A stretch of DNA of 64,000 nucleotides from Notospermus geniculatus (GCA_002633025.1 NMRB01000126.1:385624-449623); one strand, 5' to 3'; positions 44,197 through 54,999 are shown, counted from the stretch's first letter. Notes: generated from the sequence alone by a model not told the origin. A program made the numbers and translations.

Positions 44197-45621
44197 AATT
44201 TTCTCTGATAATGCATTTTTGGACATGGAATTTTGATTTGGCCAGTATTCACAGGAATCATATCGGATACCTTTGATGTTTGCAGGGGTTGCTGACGATA
44301 TGCTGAAGGTGGTATATTTGAATTCTCAAAGATTTTCGCAGTCAAATAAGTGAGATATTGCGAGACAAAAAGTTTCCACTTTTTTTGGGTCGACACCCGA
44401 TATAACGGGTTTTTGATTGGGCCTACTTTTCAAGGTCACAGTGGTCAACGTTCAAACTTTTACCATTTGGTGGCACGTTTCGCTGCTTTTTGACGTAGTA
44501 TCTTCTGACTTGGTGGCATGTTTCGTAACCGCCGGGGCTATTGATCTGAATCTTGAGACGTATATACTCCTATATCGTACCTCAAAGTAAAATCCTTGAA
44601 TTTGATTGGCCAATACGCATCACGTGGCCGTGTAAAATTTTCTCATGTTACATGGCTTAATGTCACATGGATTGGCGTGGCTAAATACAGAAAAACAAAA
44701 TGGCTACCGTTTTTTTCATTTGACCGCTTCGAATGTTTGAAGTCAGATATCAGGCACTCGAGCTCATATTTTGGTGCCGATTGGTGAAGTGTCGGCGTGT
44801 ATAACTCGAATACATCAAGTGTTGGGTGGAGTAGAGGAAATAGCGGGCTAAACTGGCGTGATAAATGGTAGGCCTACCTACCGACCAGTCCGCGGTGCCT
44901 GCATGGCAACCAATGCCTGCAATGTGTGTCGCATCTTGGTGACGTAATGACGTCATTGCATCTGTTGGTGGCAATGGCGCGAAATGCGCTCAGCGCTTCT
45001 CTCTTCGACTGACTTAGCATGTAGGCCTAGATTATGATCAAATTTGGTCATGTGTTACCGTTTATAATGCAGAGGGGCGATATATAAAATGGTGCCCTTC
45101 ATGTCGGGGGACAGACCAAAATGTCACCCCTCGAAAAAACATTTTCTCATGTTAGATGATCTATGGCACCGAGTTTTGGTCTGATTCGATGCTTCGCTCG
45201 GCCACCACTAATGACTGGATCGTCTTCAATTTTTTATCATAGGCGCATCTACAATGAGGATACCTGACGCATGTAACGATTTTCTGATTTCGCCTACTTT
45301 TCCAGGTCACAGAGGTCAACGTTCAAAATTTTATCATTTGCTGGCACGTTTCGCGGCTTTTTGACGTGGTATCTTCTGACGTAGTGTAATCATGTATCTA
45401 GGTACCCTCTATCTGCACAACAAGTTTTCGCCCAAATGGACCGCAAGATACCAGGCGGCCATCTTCGTGAATTGACTTTAGCACATATGCGTGGCGGTAG
45501 AGGAAAACCCGTCGGATGTCGCTGAATGATGAATAAGGGCTGTAAGATTGGCTGTGCATTGATCTGCTAACTCTTTAGCTGTTACGTAGTACATTTCAGC
45601 TATTGAAATGCGTGGGTTCGC

Positions 45622-45812
45622 CAAGGCCATGCGAGTGGTTAGAGCGTTGGACGCTCAAGCTGAAGATGGCTGTTTGGAGTAGGTTGGAAACCTGTAAAGT
45701 GCCGATTTTTTTCTTCTTTTTTTGAAACGATATTGTTTTATTTACTTTATAATCTTTTTTCAGTCCAGTTACCGCAACACATATGTCACACATGACACCT
45801 CTCATCTCTTTT
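45622..45812 (+). mobile_element. tRNA-derived SINE
   Basis: A-box-like GCGAGTGGTTAGAGCGTTGG is followed by a B-box-like GTAGGTTGGAAACC and a 3' body (AAAGTGCCGATTTTTTTC ... CAGTCCAGTTACCGCA) ending CTCATCTCTTTT. The same 190-200 bp unit is inverted at 46844-47040. Confidence 0.8.
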
Positions 45813-46843
45813 GGAACTCATTGGCTGAGGGTGGTGTGAGGTGGTATGTGATAAACCTTGGAAACAGTGAAACCTTGAAAACAGTCAGAAAACCTTGGAA
45901 ACACTGGCAAAATTGCTAAAAACACTAAAATAAATCAATAAGAATTCAAGCTGATTAATCGTACTGTCATGTTTGTAAATTAGCAGTTTGAATGCATCCC
46001 TAAATAATGAAAATTAAAAATACCAGACGACACNCACCTCTGTGATAAGTCTCCATGGTTAAGTGTGAAACTGTGACTCTCATGGTGAATGTTGAAGGAT
46101 CAGTACAGATAAGATAAAGCTGAACACACCAAGTCGGAAGAAGTATTTTTATGATCTGATCAGTATTATCAGTCAATGACATAAACTCAGGTGATGGCAC
46201 CCAGAAGCAGTACAATTTCTGAATACAAGTGGTATTTGTGAACAAACTGCTTTCCTGTCTAGGTCACAGATGTCAAAAATTCTATTTTTCAAGATGGCCA
46301 CCTGGTGGCCACACGTGATGTTCCTTGGGACTGAAATATTAGCAGGAATGTACAGGATACTTGCATAGATATTTAGACAACATTGAAACATCGTAACATT
46401 TACTACTGACAATGACTGATGAGATATGGCCAAAGTCAATTTTTCAAGATGGCTGCCTGGCAGCCAGGATACAGAGGAACACACATGTACTATTTATCAT
46501 ACCGGTAAGTTGTGATAATAACTTCCTGCTTCTTTTTGTACCTTATAATTAAGAAGCTGATTAAGAAAATTTAACATTTTTGTCCCAAAAGGTACCAGAG
46601 TAGGAGAGCGTTTTAAAATTTATTCGGCCATTCTGATGCATGATCCATCACATCAGCCCCTTCACAATGTACATGCACATCTAATGGAGGTACTAACCGA
46701 AAGGGTCTAAAGGGGAGGGAACAGTGCATTTACTGTACCTTCCCAAAGGTTTAAGCGACCTTTCACAGTCAGAATATCCAGTACATGTGCGTTTCGAAAC
46801 ATATAATCAAGTAAATAGGTCCAGTAGTGAGTGCTAGATTGCT
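45813..46843. other. Spacer between two inverted SINEs; no gene
   Basis: It holds AAGATGGCCACCTGGTGGCC and AAGATGGCTGCCTGGCAGCC words, an N at 46034 and short ORFs without known motifs. Confidence 0.4.
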
Positions 46844-47040
46844 AAAAGAGATGAGAGGAGTCATGTGTGACACATGTGTGCGGTAACTGGACTGAAATAA
46901 ATTAAAAGGAAATTAGGAGAAGTAAACACAACAATATCAATTCGAAAAAAGGAGAAAAAAATCGGCACTTTGCAGGTTCCGAACCCACTTCAAAAGCCGT
47001 CTTCAGATTGAGAGTCCAACGCTCTAACCACTCGACGTCC
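46844..47040 (-). mobile_element. tRNA-derived SINE, inverted copy
   Basis: On the minus strand: GTCGAGTGGTTAGAGCGTTG, B-box GGTTCGGAACC, then AAAGTGCCGATTTTTTTC and the same 3' body. Its boxes are closer to consensus than those of the copy at 45622. Confidence 0.82.
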
Positions 47041-47104
47041 AAAATAATAAAATTGTCACCCAATCAGAACCCGAATAGAATGTGCAATGGATATGTCGTT
47101 TGGG

Positions 47105-47185
47105 GAAACAACTCGCTCCCGGGCTAGATCCGAAGCGGGGACCTGCCGCTTGCTGAGCGGACGTGATAACCACTTGGCTATCTGG
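47105..47185 (-). mobile_element. tRNA-like SINE head
   Basis: On the minus strand AGATAGCCAAGTGGTTATCA (A-box) and GCTTCGGATCTAG (B-box) lie at tRNA-like spacing. The arms do not fold into a clean tRNA, so a SINE is more likely than a gene. Confidence 0.5.
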
Positions 47186-47524
47186 GCTCCTAAATCGATG
47201 ATGGCCTACACATACATGTATCTGTGCACGGATGCCTACTTGGTGCTAATGGGATGCCTTATGGATGGATTTGTAGTTGGGGTCAGTGTTGGTTGTGAAT
47301 TAGGCCATCGCCGCATTTGGGTTAATCGTATCTATATAATAAGAGCGTAGGCCGATTTTTTGTGATGGGTAAACGCGAAAACTACCCCCCGAAGGCCGTG
47401 ACACGTGGTACCAACGGGAAGCTTACGCCACGATCCTGGTTTCTGGCGCCTACGAGCTTGAAAAAGATATGCGAAAGTGGTACTTTTAGGCGTTTTTTTG
47501 TTCGTTGCCGTGGTTTCCCTTCCG

Positions 47525-47630
47525 TCTTATGGCGTCATTCCACGGTGACTTCAGCAAGCAGTGACGTACGTACCTCACCGGTGATTGGCGCGCTGACGTC
47601 ATTCCACGGTGACGTCAGCACGTCAATTTC
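47525..47630. promoter_or_regulatory. Cluster of CRE-like sites
   Basis: A block CGTCATTCCACGGTGACKTC is repeated (47532, 47597) and includes two TGACGTCA palindromes plus ACGTCA half sites. It could bind CREB/ATF factors. No gene start is attached to it. Confidence 0.35.
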
Positions 47631-47903
47631 ACTTTGAACGACGGGTTAGGATCACATAACTGGCCGAGTTCGATTGGTGAACTCTAGGGCAGAGTGCGGG
47701 TACCGCAAAAAAGACGGTTCCAGAAAGACACAAATATTTCGGGAACAGGTGTAATAGAACACACTGCCCTATGCGCAGGATGCCCGATGGGGTATCCTGT
47801 ACTAGAAATTTCTGTTATTAGTTGTCCTACCGGACAATGGAAATTAACTGAGTCCTGTTTTTATTTGCCCTGCCCGGACGTTGAGATTCAGGCGTTGCCT
47901 TAA

Positions 47904-48438
47904 AGTTTACCTGAAACGGTTTTATCAACTTCTGGTTTTCTGCATAATACTGTAGAGCATTAATCAGGCATCAGGAAACTGAAAACCGCTTGAAAATCGG
48001 ATCATCCATTTCCAAGTTATGCGAATTTAAAAAGGACGACTACACACCCTAACAACCATGTCAGGCAGCGGTGAACAGCACATTTGATGTCATTGGATTT
48101 TTTAAACATACAAAAAAAACATTAAAATAACTCATTTGACTCGGGCACTTAGGTGTAGTTTCGATGTAGTTTTCTTGTTCAGTCAGTCGTACTGCAGTTA
48201 TTTCCTTAATATGGATTCTGAGGACAATATTTGGATTTCTGGACAGCACAATTGACCTCAGGACCACCGCCTGGACAGCCATGGATACCAAGCTGTTTGG
48301 TTGTCATGCAGAAACACATCTTAAATTTGGTATAACACTGTTATTAATGATGCAATCTTCATGCAACTTTCACTGAACTGTTTTTTACTCGAACTACTTT
48401 TCAGAGAAAAAAATCATGAAATGCGTTTCAGGTAACCT
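47904..48438. mobile_element. TTAA-flanked TIR element, copy 1 (535 bp)
   Basis: The ends AGTTTACCTGAAACG and complement AGGTTACCTGAAACG are flanked by TTAA (47900-47903, 48439-48442). The interior matches copy 2 at 55705-57611 nearly throughout (e.g. GTCAGTCGTACTGCAGTTAT). No transposase. Confidence 0.88.
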
Positions 48439-48559
48439 TTAAAAAAATTGAAAGCCATTGTGTTGCTGTTGTTCGTATAGGCCTATTAGGCCTGTATTCC
48501 CTAGGATCCCGTCTTACACTGTTGCACGTCTGGTATGTAAAGAAATCCGATCGCCGCCA

Positions 48560-48680
48560 GCAGGTCCCAGTGGTGTAATGGATGAGGTACTTGTACTAAT
48601 TCATTTCTTTCCTTTCAGAAGATGTTTAGTGTCGACTCGTTCGGGCAGCCGTGGGTTGGAATCCGGGCATGGCATCTTCT
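48560..48680 (+). mobile_element. tRNA-like repeat with splice-site-like block (A)
   Basis: A-box-like CCCAGTGGTGTAATGGATGA and B-box-like GGGTTGGAATCC are separated by an extra block that reads GTACTAAT, three variable bases, then TTTCTTTCCTTTCAG (48593-48618). The tRNA-like body is about 30 nt too long because of it. See the copy at 49861. Confidence 0.6.
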
Positions 48681-49234
48681 CTGCAAAATATTGTAACACT
48701 TGATGATATGAAAGATTATTATGACCTGAATATGTGATCATGTTTAACTTTTCACCACAATATACATGTATATAACGGTGATGTCGTAGTTTTGTTTTTA
48801 ATAATCGCCTACAACTTGTTTGTGGCATTTATGCAATGGTATAATGGCGAGAGAGATATGGAAGTCAAGTGTTTTTTAATCACTAACCCGATTGTCAAGA
48901 ATATCTTATGAGCACATGACGGCAGGTGTTACAGCACTGTTTTATTCATATCGATGTGAGATATGATGAGACGAACATTAAAGATGCAACGAATTTTCTG
49001 TTGTCAACAAATTGATATTCACCAAATATACCTGTATTTTTTACCTGAATCATTCAAGAACAAGAATGCATTTGCGGCCATCTTGGTTCAGGCCCGTATT
49101 CAAATCTGTCGGATCCTTCCCTTTACTGTAAAAGTCCTGTGAAGCAAGGAGCGTAGGCCTATGACACTGGTTCAGCTAAGGATGTAGAGGTTTGGGATTT
49201 GTCTCACTCTCAGCATCTGTTTTACTGTGTTTGA

Positions 49235-49405
49235 ATCAACGCAAGGGACTAACACAGTGACAGAGGGACCTCACGCAACGTTTCTAAACGGTTTAAATCC
49301 CTTGCGTGAGGTCCCTCTGCCAACGCGTTAGGGTTGTCTAGGTCTAGGGTTAAGGATAGGGTTTTAGACAACCTAGAGTTTCCACCGTAACCCTAACCCT
49401 AAGCC
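49235..49405. repeat. 18-bp hairpin and telomere-like repeats
   Basis: CAGAGGGACCTCACGCAA (49261-49278) is exactly inverted at 49302-49319. Next come GTTAGGG/CTAGGGTTA words and CCCTAACCCTAA (49389-49400) in opposite orientation, so short interstitial telomere-like repeats face each other. 48700-49234 and 49406-49860 show no gene. Confidence 0.6.
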
Positions 49406-49860
49406 GAGCCCTTGTGGATTTTATTTACCTACCTATGCAGGTGGATTTTCATCCCCAAAGAATTAAGGTTAGGGTGGACACTTAGGGGTGGCTGGGGATT
49501 TACAACTTCCACGTCAGGTCCCTGAATGTGTTGGTTTAGAATATCACAATGTCGTAATTTCTGGGCAGGGTGCCTTTTTGAACCAAACTTGGAATTGAAA
49601 AGAATATTCGCAATAAGAACAACATAAATATCGTTGAAATCTTTCACGTGAAAGAAAATTGAAGCACACAGCAAAAAAAATTAAAGCGCACAACAAAACG
49701 TCATTGATTTCAAACGAATCCGAAAATAGAAGTGGGAAATGGGGTTGAAGACAATAAACAAATGTGTATTGGTTGCTGTTGGAAGAGATGAAATCAGTAA
49801 TTAAATGATGATATGTTATGTTGGTAACGTTTATAACTCATAACAATTTCAAATGAACAA

Positions 49861-49975
49861 TGGTTACTAGCGGGATTCGAACCTACGGCCAAGGGAGTCG
49901 AAATCTGAAAGGAAAGAAAGTCATTAGTACACAGGCCTAAACCCACACACCCACTGGGGACGGCTGACGTCGAAG
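49861..49975 (-). mobile_element. tRNA-like repeat with splice-site-like block (B)
   Basis: On the minus strand: CCCCAGTGGGTGTGTGGG, then the same GTACTAAT + 3 nt + TTTCTTTCCTTTCAG block (complement of 49905-49930), then TTCGACTCCC and the B-box GGTTCGAATCC. The block is 23/26 identical to that at 48593. Confidence 0.65.
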
Positions 49976-50104
49976 CGAATTTTTCTTTCTTTTGTCGTTA
50001 AAATAGACGAGACGGTCCACTTAAGCGCGATCGGCGAATACATGAAATCTGACACGGGGCATTCTGTATCAGCGGGTATTCTGATCTATGATAGTTGTAG
50101 TTAG

Positions 50105-50166
50105 AACACTGCCCTAGATACAGATTGCCCGGTGGGCAATAAAAAATCGACCGGGCAATCTGTATC
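50105..50166. repeat. Hairpin GATACAGATTGCCCGG
   Basis: The arms GATACAGATTGCCCGG (50117-50132) and its complement (50151-50166) are perfect with an 18-bp loop. A decayed relative with the same GAACAC-TGCCCTA lead is at 47757-47800. Confidence 0.7.
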
Positions 50167-50499
50167 ACCGGACAATGATTTCTACTACAGCGGCCAACAT
50201 ATCAACAAACCGGCTACCATGTAGGTTCTCAGCACATAGACTAACTCATGTAGGTTTGAATGTTACATTCGATGAGCTGCTTCTAGAATTGTGCTCTGAA
50301 GTAGGAAAATTTTCACCAAATATCAATTTTTCGAAAATTCCCTAATTGTTGCCCAAAATGCAGTGGGAGACGTTCAGATGAACGGCCGAGTTCGATCGGC
50401 CAATATAACGACAAACCGAATAAATCCGAATGTCGATTACAGGTCATGGATTGAGCGTCACAACGTTTACGGGATCACAGGTGCAACGTTTTAGCCCGC

Positions 50500-51900
50500 T
50501 TGACTGCAAGGCCCAGCAGGGCTTATGCTGTGGTTGGTGTCAATGGGTGGTGGTCTGTCGTACGTTAGGACGTACATGTACGTACGTACATCTGTAAACT
50601 TTCGGTTTGTTAGCGCTCTAGCGCCCTTATTTTTTACGAATCTTTTTGGTCTTTGGTGGGTGTGTATATCTAGGTCGAGTTCGATTTTGAGTACAGTTGG
50701 ATTCCTGGTTTGGCCTCCAGGGGGCGTTTTGTGAAAAATTTCAAAGGGCTATATTTTGATAATGGTTTGAGTTATCTTGTTGAAACTTTGTTCACATGTA
50801 CCTCTCGGTTACAGCAACCTACAGACAACATTTCGGTGAAATCTGATTTTTGAAGTTGCCACTAGGGGTCAAAGCCCAAATCACCTAAAGTGCTATTTCT
50901 CCCCAACTAGGAGACGGATCGTCGTCAAATCTTTATCATGGGTATGTCTAATCAGGATACAAAACAGTCATAGTACTCCATTTTTAATTTGACGTACTTT
51001 TCAAGGTCACAGAGGTCAAAGTTCGTCTAAAGTTACGAAGTTGGCACTTGTTGTAATGGTTTCTGCTGTTACACATATAGGCCTACCTCTAGGCTATAGC
51101 AATTACTCGCACACAAAATTTCGGCGAAATCTGATTCCTGACTTTGCCACTAGTGGGCCAAAAAAAATAATTGCCCGAACTTATAAAGGATGTCTATATT
51201 TTAGACAAGTCTAACTCGCCAAGACAAGTCTAAATCAGTCGTCTATCTTAAACTGCGATTACAGAAGGATGTCCAGCTTAGACGTGTCTAAACCTGCCGT
51301 CCAAAGATAGACAACGGTGTCTAAATAACAAAACAATCGCAAAACATGCCAGGGGGCTTGTTTTGCAGTTGTCTAAGCTTGTGATTCATTGAAAATTTCA
51401 AGTTTTATGGTCTTAAAAGGTGTCCTACTAGTGGCCTAGATTATCTGTATGAAAAGAAAACGTGGCTATGAAAAATGTTCAAGGAAATATGGCGGAAAAT
51501 TAGGTGGGCATTTACTTTTGACTAAAGGTGTAGTCTACTATCCATCCAGTCATAACAACAAATAGGCCTATATGACGAATGCCGCGCAAATGAGGTCATC
51601 TAAGGTATGCCCTTTACAATTCATTATATAATCGTCTCAACAAAGGCAGTGCGATCGGCGATACATGTTTAATCACCTGTTGGACTTGACTAGCTAGACC
51701 GACGTCCTTGCGTTGTTCGAAATTCCGATAAACACCAGTGTTTTTGATAGACTTGTCTAACAGTTGTCTTACAAATGTTTAGGCTTAAACTAGTCCAAGT
51801 TAGACAGGCGAAAAACACCTTTTATAAGTTCGGGCCAAAGTGTTATTTATTTCGACTTCCCAACAAAGTGACAGATCTTCATCAACTTTCTATCTAATAA
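50500..51900 (+). mobile_element. Third copy of the CGTCCGTCGT-type repeat, interrupted
   Basis: It shares TTTTCAAGGTCACAGAGGTC, the CACTAGGGGTCAAAG block and the CGGCGAAATCTGATT words with 28846-29940. It is split by the element at 51173. Confidence 0.6.
51173..51835. mobile_element. TIR element (663 bp), TTAGAC-rich
   Basis: The ends GCCCGAACTTATAAA and its complement are inverted; the interior has many GTCTAA / TTAGAC words. No ORF of note. Confidence 0.78.
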
Positions 51901-52147
51901 CGACACATGACATTACTTTTTTGTGCAATTTGGCTTGTTTGTACTCAAGATATACAAAACACTATGCTGTCAAGCCAAGCGGGCACTATTTTTCAGTGTG
52001 GCCATTCTCTGTATGCACCCATGTTCCGAACACACTGGAAAACTGACTTTACTGTTTCTCTGTGTGTCGCCTATTGTCAAGTCGTCGCTTATTCCGTCAG
52101 TTTATTGTAATGTCACACTGGCACACGGGCCTCACTGCAAAACGTTA

Positions 52148-52259
52148 GGGCGGCTTTCCATTGGAGCGATTCCGTGTGCTCGAAAGCATTGCTTTTTACG
52201 CGGCGTTGGTCACTTTCTAGCGTTTCCGCGCACGGAAACGCTGCAATGGAAGGCCGCCC
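52148..52259. mobile_element. PIF/Harbinger-like MITE 1 (112 bp)
   Basis: The ends GGGCGGCTTTCCATTG and complement GGGCGGCCTTCCATTG are flanked by TTA (52145-52147, 52260-52262). It contains the palindrome GCGTTTCCGCGCACGGAAAC. The TTA duplication is typical of PIF/Harbinger. Confidence 0.82.
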
Positions 52260-52262
52260 TTA

Positions 52263-52461
52263 GGCTTCCTTTACATAGAAGTATACGGTATACGAAAAAG
52301 CCGGTTAACATTGGCTTCACGGTCATGAATCCTCGGAATGTTTTTGTTAACCGGCGTTATACGAAAACGCCGGTTAAGAATGGCTTCACGGTCGTGAATC
52401 CTCGGAATGTTTTTGTTAACCGGCGTTTTCGTATACCGTATACTTCTATGTAACGGAAGCC
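52263..52461. mobile_element. PIF/Harbinger-like MITE 2 (199 bp), abutting MITE 1
   Basis: The ends GGCTTCCTTTACATAGAAGT and GGCTTCCGTTACATAGAAGT (inward) are flanked by TTA (52260-52262, 52462-52464). A unit of about 65 bp (GGTTAANNATGGCTTCACGGTC ... GTTAACCGGCGTT) is present twice inside. Confidence 0.85.
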
Positions 52462-52624
52462 TTAGGCCTACACCAGTCATGCCGGTAACTACTGGACAAC
52501 TGCACGTGACCGGAGTGTAGAGGACCACCGTTAACGGGACTGACATTCTGTAACCACCTCGCGCTTCATGACCCGTCATTTGACGTGTTCTGCTAGTCAC
52601 TAAATATTCGCCGTGCCGGGGCGA

Positions 52625-52740
52625 GCCCGGTAGCTCAGTGGCTACCGCGTAGGCCTAGAGGTAATGATGAATGGATTTCGGCGACATCCGTGGGTGCGAG
52701 CCCGGTTGGAGGAAGGTGATTTTTTTTCTCCCCATTTTTT
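52625..52740 (+). mobile_element. tRNA-derived SINE head
   Basis: GCCCGGTAGCTCAGTGGCTA (A-box) and GGGTGCGAGCCC (B-box) with a T-rich tail. The spacing is about 20 nt longer than in a normal tRNA. Confidence 0.55.
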
Positions 52741-52902
52741 TCTTTCACATTCGTTTTCTGTATTTGGAAGTAAGGACTTGTCCCACTATAATTAACATTT
52801 CCCCGGCCAAAAACAGTTACACGCCGCAGCACCTCCACTCTCACTGCATGATGACACCGCAAAACGTCACTTCATGATCTGTCGGCCATCAGTCTTGTAT
52901 AT

Positions 52903-53241
52903 ATGGCTAAAGACGTACACCTCTCCTCACACTCGACAGCTAGACTGACTCAGAATTATCTGGAGGAGGCAACTCCTCACTTTATAAGGAAGCATGGGTG
53001 GCCGCCACAGTCACCGGACTTGAAACCTATGGATTACGGCATGTGGAACAGTCTCTCGGAAAACGCTTACGGAGGGTGGACGAAACCATTCACAGAAAAT
53101 GAACTGAAGGAGAGAATTCGGGAGGAATGGGCAGAAATAAGCTTAGAAGAAACAAGAAATTCGATTTCCGGGTGGAAAAAGCGCTTGCGTGCCCTCTTCG
53201 AGCAAGACGGGCACACATTGACCACTGTTCATGTGAACTGA
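52903..53241 (+). pseudogene. Mariner-like transposase C-terminal part (D)
   Basis: The frame gives LTQNYLEEATPHFIRKHGWP, then PQSPDLKPMDYGMWNSLSEN with the last catalytic Asp, and SLEETRNSISGWKKRLRALF. The N-terminal DNA-binding and first catalytic parts are missing. The right end of this element (TTCTGCCCCACCCGA) is near 53465. It is related to copies A-C but more diverged. Confidence 0.85.
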
Positions 53242-53479
53242 TGTAGGTCTGATGTAACTTCTCAGACCGACATTTCTGGTCTTGACGGAAAATTTTCAAA
53301 ATGTTATTTTTTTCACAGTTTTTAGGCTATGGACCTGCAATTTGGGGTGGACTTGTCAAACATCCCTATCTTAGTACCTGTAACAATCCCACATTTTCAA
53401 GTTATAGGCGAAAAAGTTTTTGAAATACTCTATTTTAAAAAGGGCACTCGTTTTTCTGCCCCACCCGATGTATGTACCA

Positions 53480-53915
53480 AGTTTCAGGTGAATAGCCCCA
53501 GCAGTTCCGAAATGTGCCATCAAATGGAAAAACTGACCTCTGTGACTTCTTGTCTTTCAACTCCTCCTCTTCAACTCCTCCTCCTCCCCAAAATGTCACG
53601 ACAGGATTCGAACCCACGCTCTTCCGCTTGATAACCGCGCGTGCTAACCACTTGGCCGCTGAGGTTCGATACACCTTTTCTTTGAGAGAGTCCCATATTG
53701 AGTAGTCCATGGGGTTGCACTCAGGACTTTGAGGACTCCTTTTTCGTGATAAACTCTGGAGTCCCCACCTCCAAGTAGGCTTGGGTCACATGACTGGTAT
53801 GGGAGGGGGCCTCACTGATTGACTGATGATAGTGCCTGTATGCAGGCAGGCCGGCATCATCAACTTGTCAGGTGAAGAAATTCTGACATTTCTGACATTG
53901 CATTTTTCAACATGC
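53480..53915 (-). pseudogene. Mariner-like transposase remnant (C) with a tRNA SINE inside
   Basis: Minus strand: MDYSIWDSLKEKVYR, then a tRNA-like SINE (about 53595-53670: CCAAGTGGTTAGCACGCGCG and GGGTTCGAATCC), then EEEELKDKK. The 5' part of the element runs up to 53915, where it meets copy B head to head. Confidence 0.75.
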
Positions 53916-54072
53916 CATGAAGTGGAACAATTTTATCTATGCATAACTCACTTTTCCTCCAATCGAATTTAATGAAATTTGCCATCTCCTAAGATGGTGA
54001 TGTATTCAATCTACTGCAAAAAATCAAAAATATCCACCGCGTATTCTGGATGCACTACTCAATTAAAAATGG

Positions 54073-54345
54073 GAAGAAAAGCACAAAAATTGACACACAG
54101 TATATGATAAATAAAAAGGCAATTTCCAGAGTTTTGCGAATTTTCGACCCCAACCGGGGTCTTCTTCAGGCTGGAACTTTACAATCCGAAACTCTAGAAC
54201 AGACTGAGCTGAAATGGGATACTTCTTATACACTTGGGTTTCAGCTCAGTCTGTTCTAGAGTTTCGGATTGTAAAGTTCCAGCGTGATGAAGACCCCGGT
54301 TGGGGTCGAAAATTCGCAAAACTCTGGAAATTGCCTTTTTATTTA
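54073..54345. mobile_element. Foldback family copy (273 bp), 14-bp TSD
   Basis: TCAATTAAAAATGG flanks it (54059-54072, 54346-54359). Mariner A has the empty site at 42431-42450 (ACTCAATTAAAAATACC). Both arms are present (GACCCCAACCGGGGTC and its partner), with the tail GCACAAAAATTGACACAC at one end. Confidence 0.93.
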
Positions 54346-54489
54346 TCAATTAAAAATGGCATGTTGAAAAATGCAATATCAGAAATGTCAGAATTGCGTC
54401 ACCTGACAAGCTGACGATGCCGGCCTGTCTCTACTGCATACAGGCACTATCATCTGTCAATCAGTGGGGCCCCATCGCATACCAGTCGT

Positions 54490-54783
54490 GTGATACAAGC
54501 CTACTTGGAGGGGGCCACTCCAGAGATTATCATAAAAGATGAGTGGCCTCCTCGAAGTACTGATTGCAACCACGGGGACTACTCGATATGGGACTCTCTC
54601 AAAGAAAAGGTGTATCGCGGACGAAATAAAAAAATCAAAGAGGAAGAGTTAAAAGACAAGATCCTAGGTTCTTGGGAAGAAATGTCATTAGGCGAAATTC
54701 CTCAGAGGATTTCAGGATGGAAGAATCGGCTGAGAATGGTGGTAGAAGAGGATGGAGGACACATCGAACATAGGTTGAAATAG
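54490..54783 (+). pseudogene. Mariner-like transposase C-terminal part (B)
   Basis: An open frame of 97 codons: AYLEGATPEIIIKDEWPPRS, DYSIWDSLKEKVYRGRNKKI, KEEELKDKILGSWEEMSLGE and ISGWKNRLRMVVEEDGG. The SPDL motif of mariner-type enzymes is changed to STDC, so the last catalytic Asp is kept but its context is altered. The N-terminal two thirds are absent. Confidence 0.85.
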
Positions 54784-54999
54784 GTAATTTTCTCTGATAT
54801 TGTATTTTTGGACATGCAATTTTGATTTGGACAGTACTCACAGGAATTATATCGGATACCTTTGATGTTTGCAGGGGTTTCTGACGATATGCTGAAGGTG
54901 GTCTCTGTGAATTTTCAAATATTTCGGCTGTCAAATAAGTGAGATATTGCCAGACAAAGAGTTTCCACTTTTTTTGGGACACCCGACATAAGGATTTTT

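Larger units (their letters stand above)
42288..44400 (+). mobile_element. Mariner-like element A, interrupted
   Basis: The left end is CCGGGTGTCCCAAAAAGTGG and the right end TTTCCACTTTTTTTGGGTCG with ACACCCGA, flanked by TA (42286-42287, 44401-44402). The host repeat reads through when it is removed. About 1.3 kb of foreign DNA (42600-43870) separates the 5' part from the transposase remnant. Confidence 0.85.
41540..45480 (+). mobile_element. Second copy of the CGTCCGTCGT repeat, with three nested insertions
   Basis: It starts TTAGCTCACCTGGTGAGTTC and GTGCAGCGTCCGTCG and continues in pieces: 41540-41674, 42140-42287, 44401-44575, 45150-45480. The breaks are the elements at 41675 and 42288 and an unassigned insert at about 44577-45150. 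Two successive units start GGCACGTTTCxTAACCGCxG. Confidence 0.75.
53918..54986 (+). mobile_element. Mariner-like element B
   Basis: It begins within the left end (AAGTGGAACAATTTTATC; the first bases are lost at the junction with C) and ends TTTCCACTTTTTTTGGGACA with CCCGA at about 54986. It holds a foldback insertion (54073-54345) and the transposase remnant at 54490-54783. Confidence 0.82.

Noticed and set aside
49385-49404. Telomere end or chromosome fusion scar
   Set aside because: Only two to three TTAGGG-type units are present, too few to call a telomeric array.
53595-53670. Possible tRNA gene
   Set aside because: The A- and B-boxes are good but the anticodon and acceptor stems do not pair, and it interrupts a transposase; a SINE fits better.
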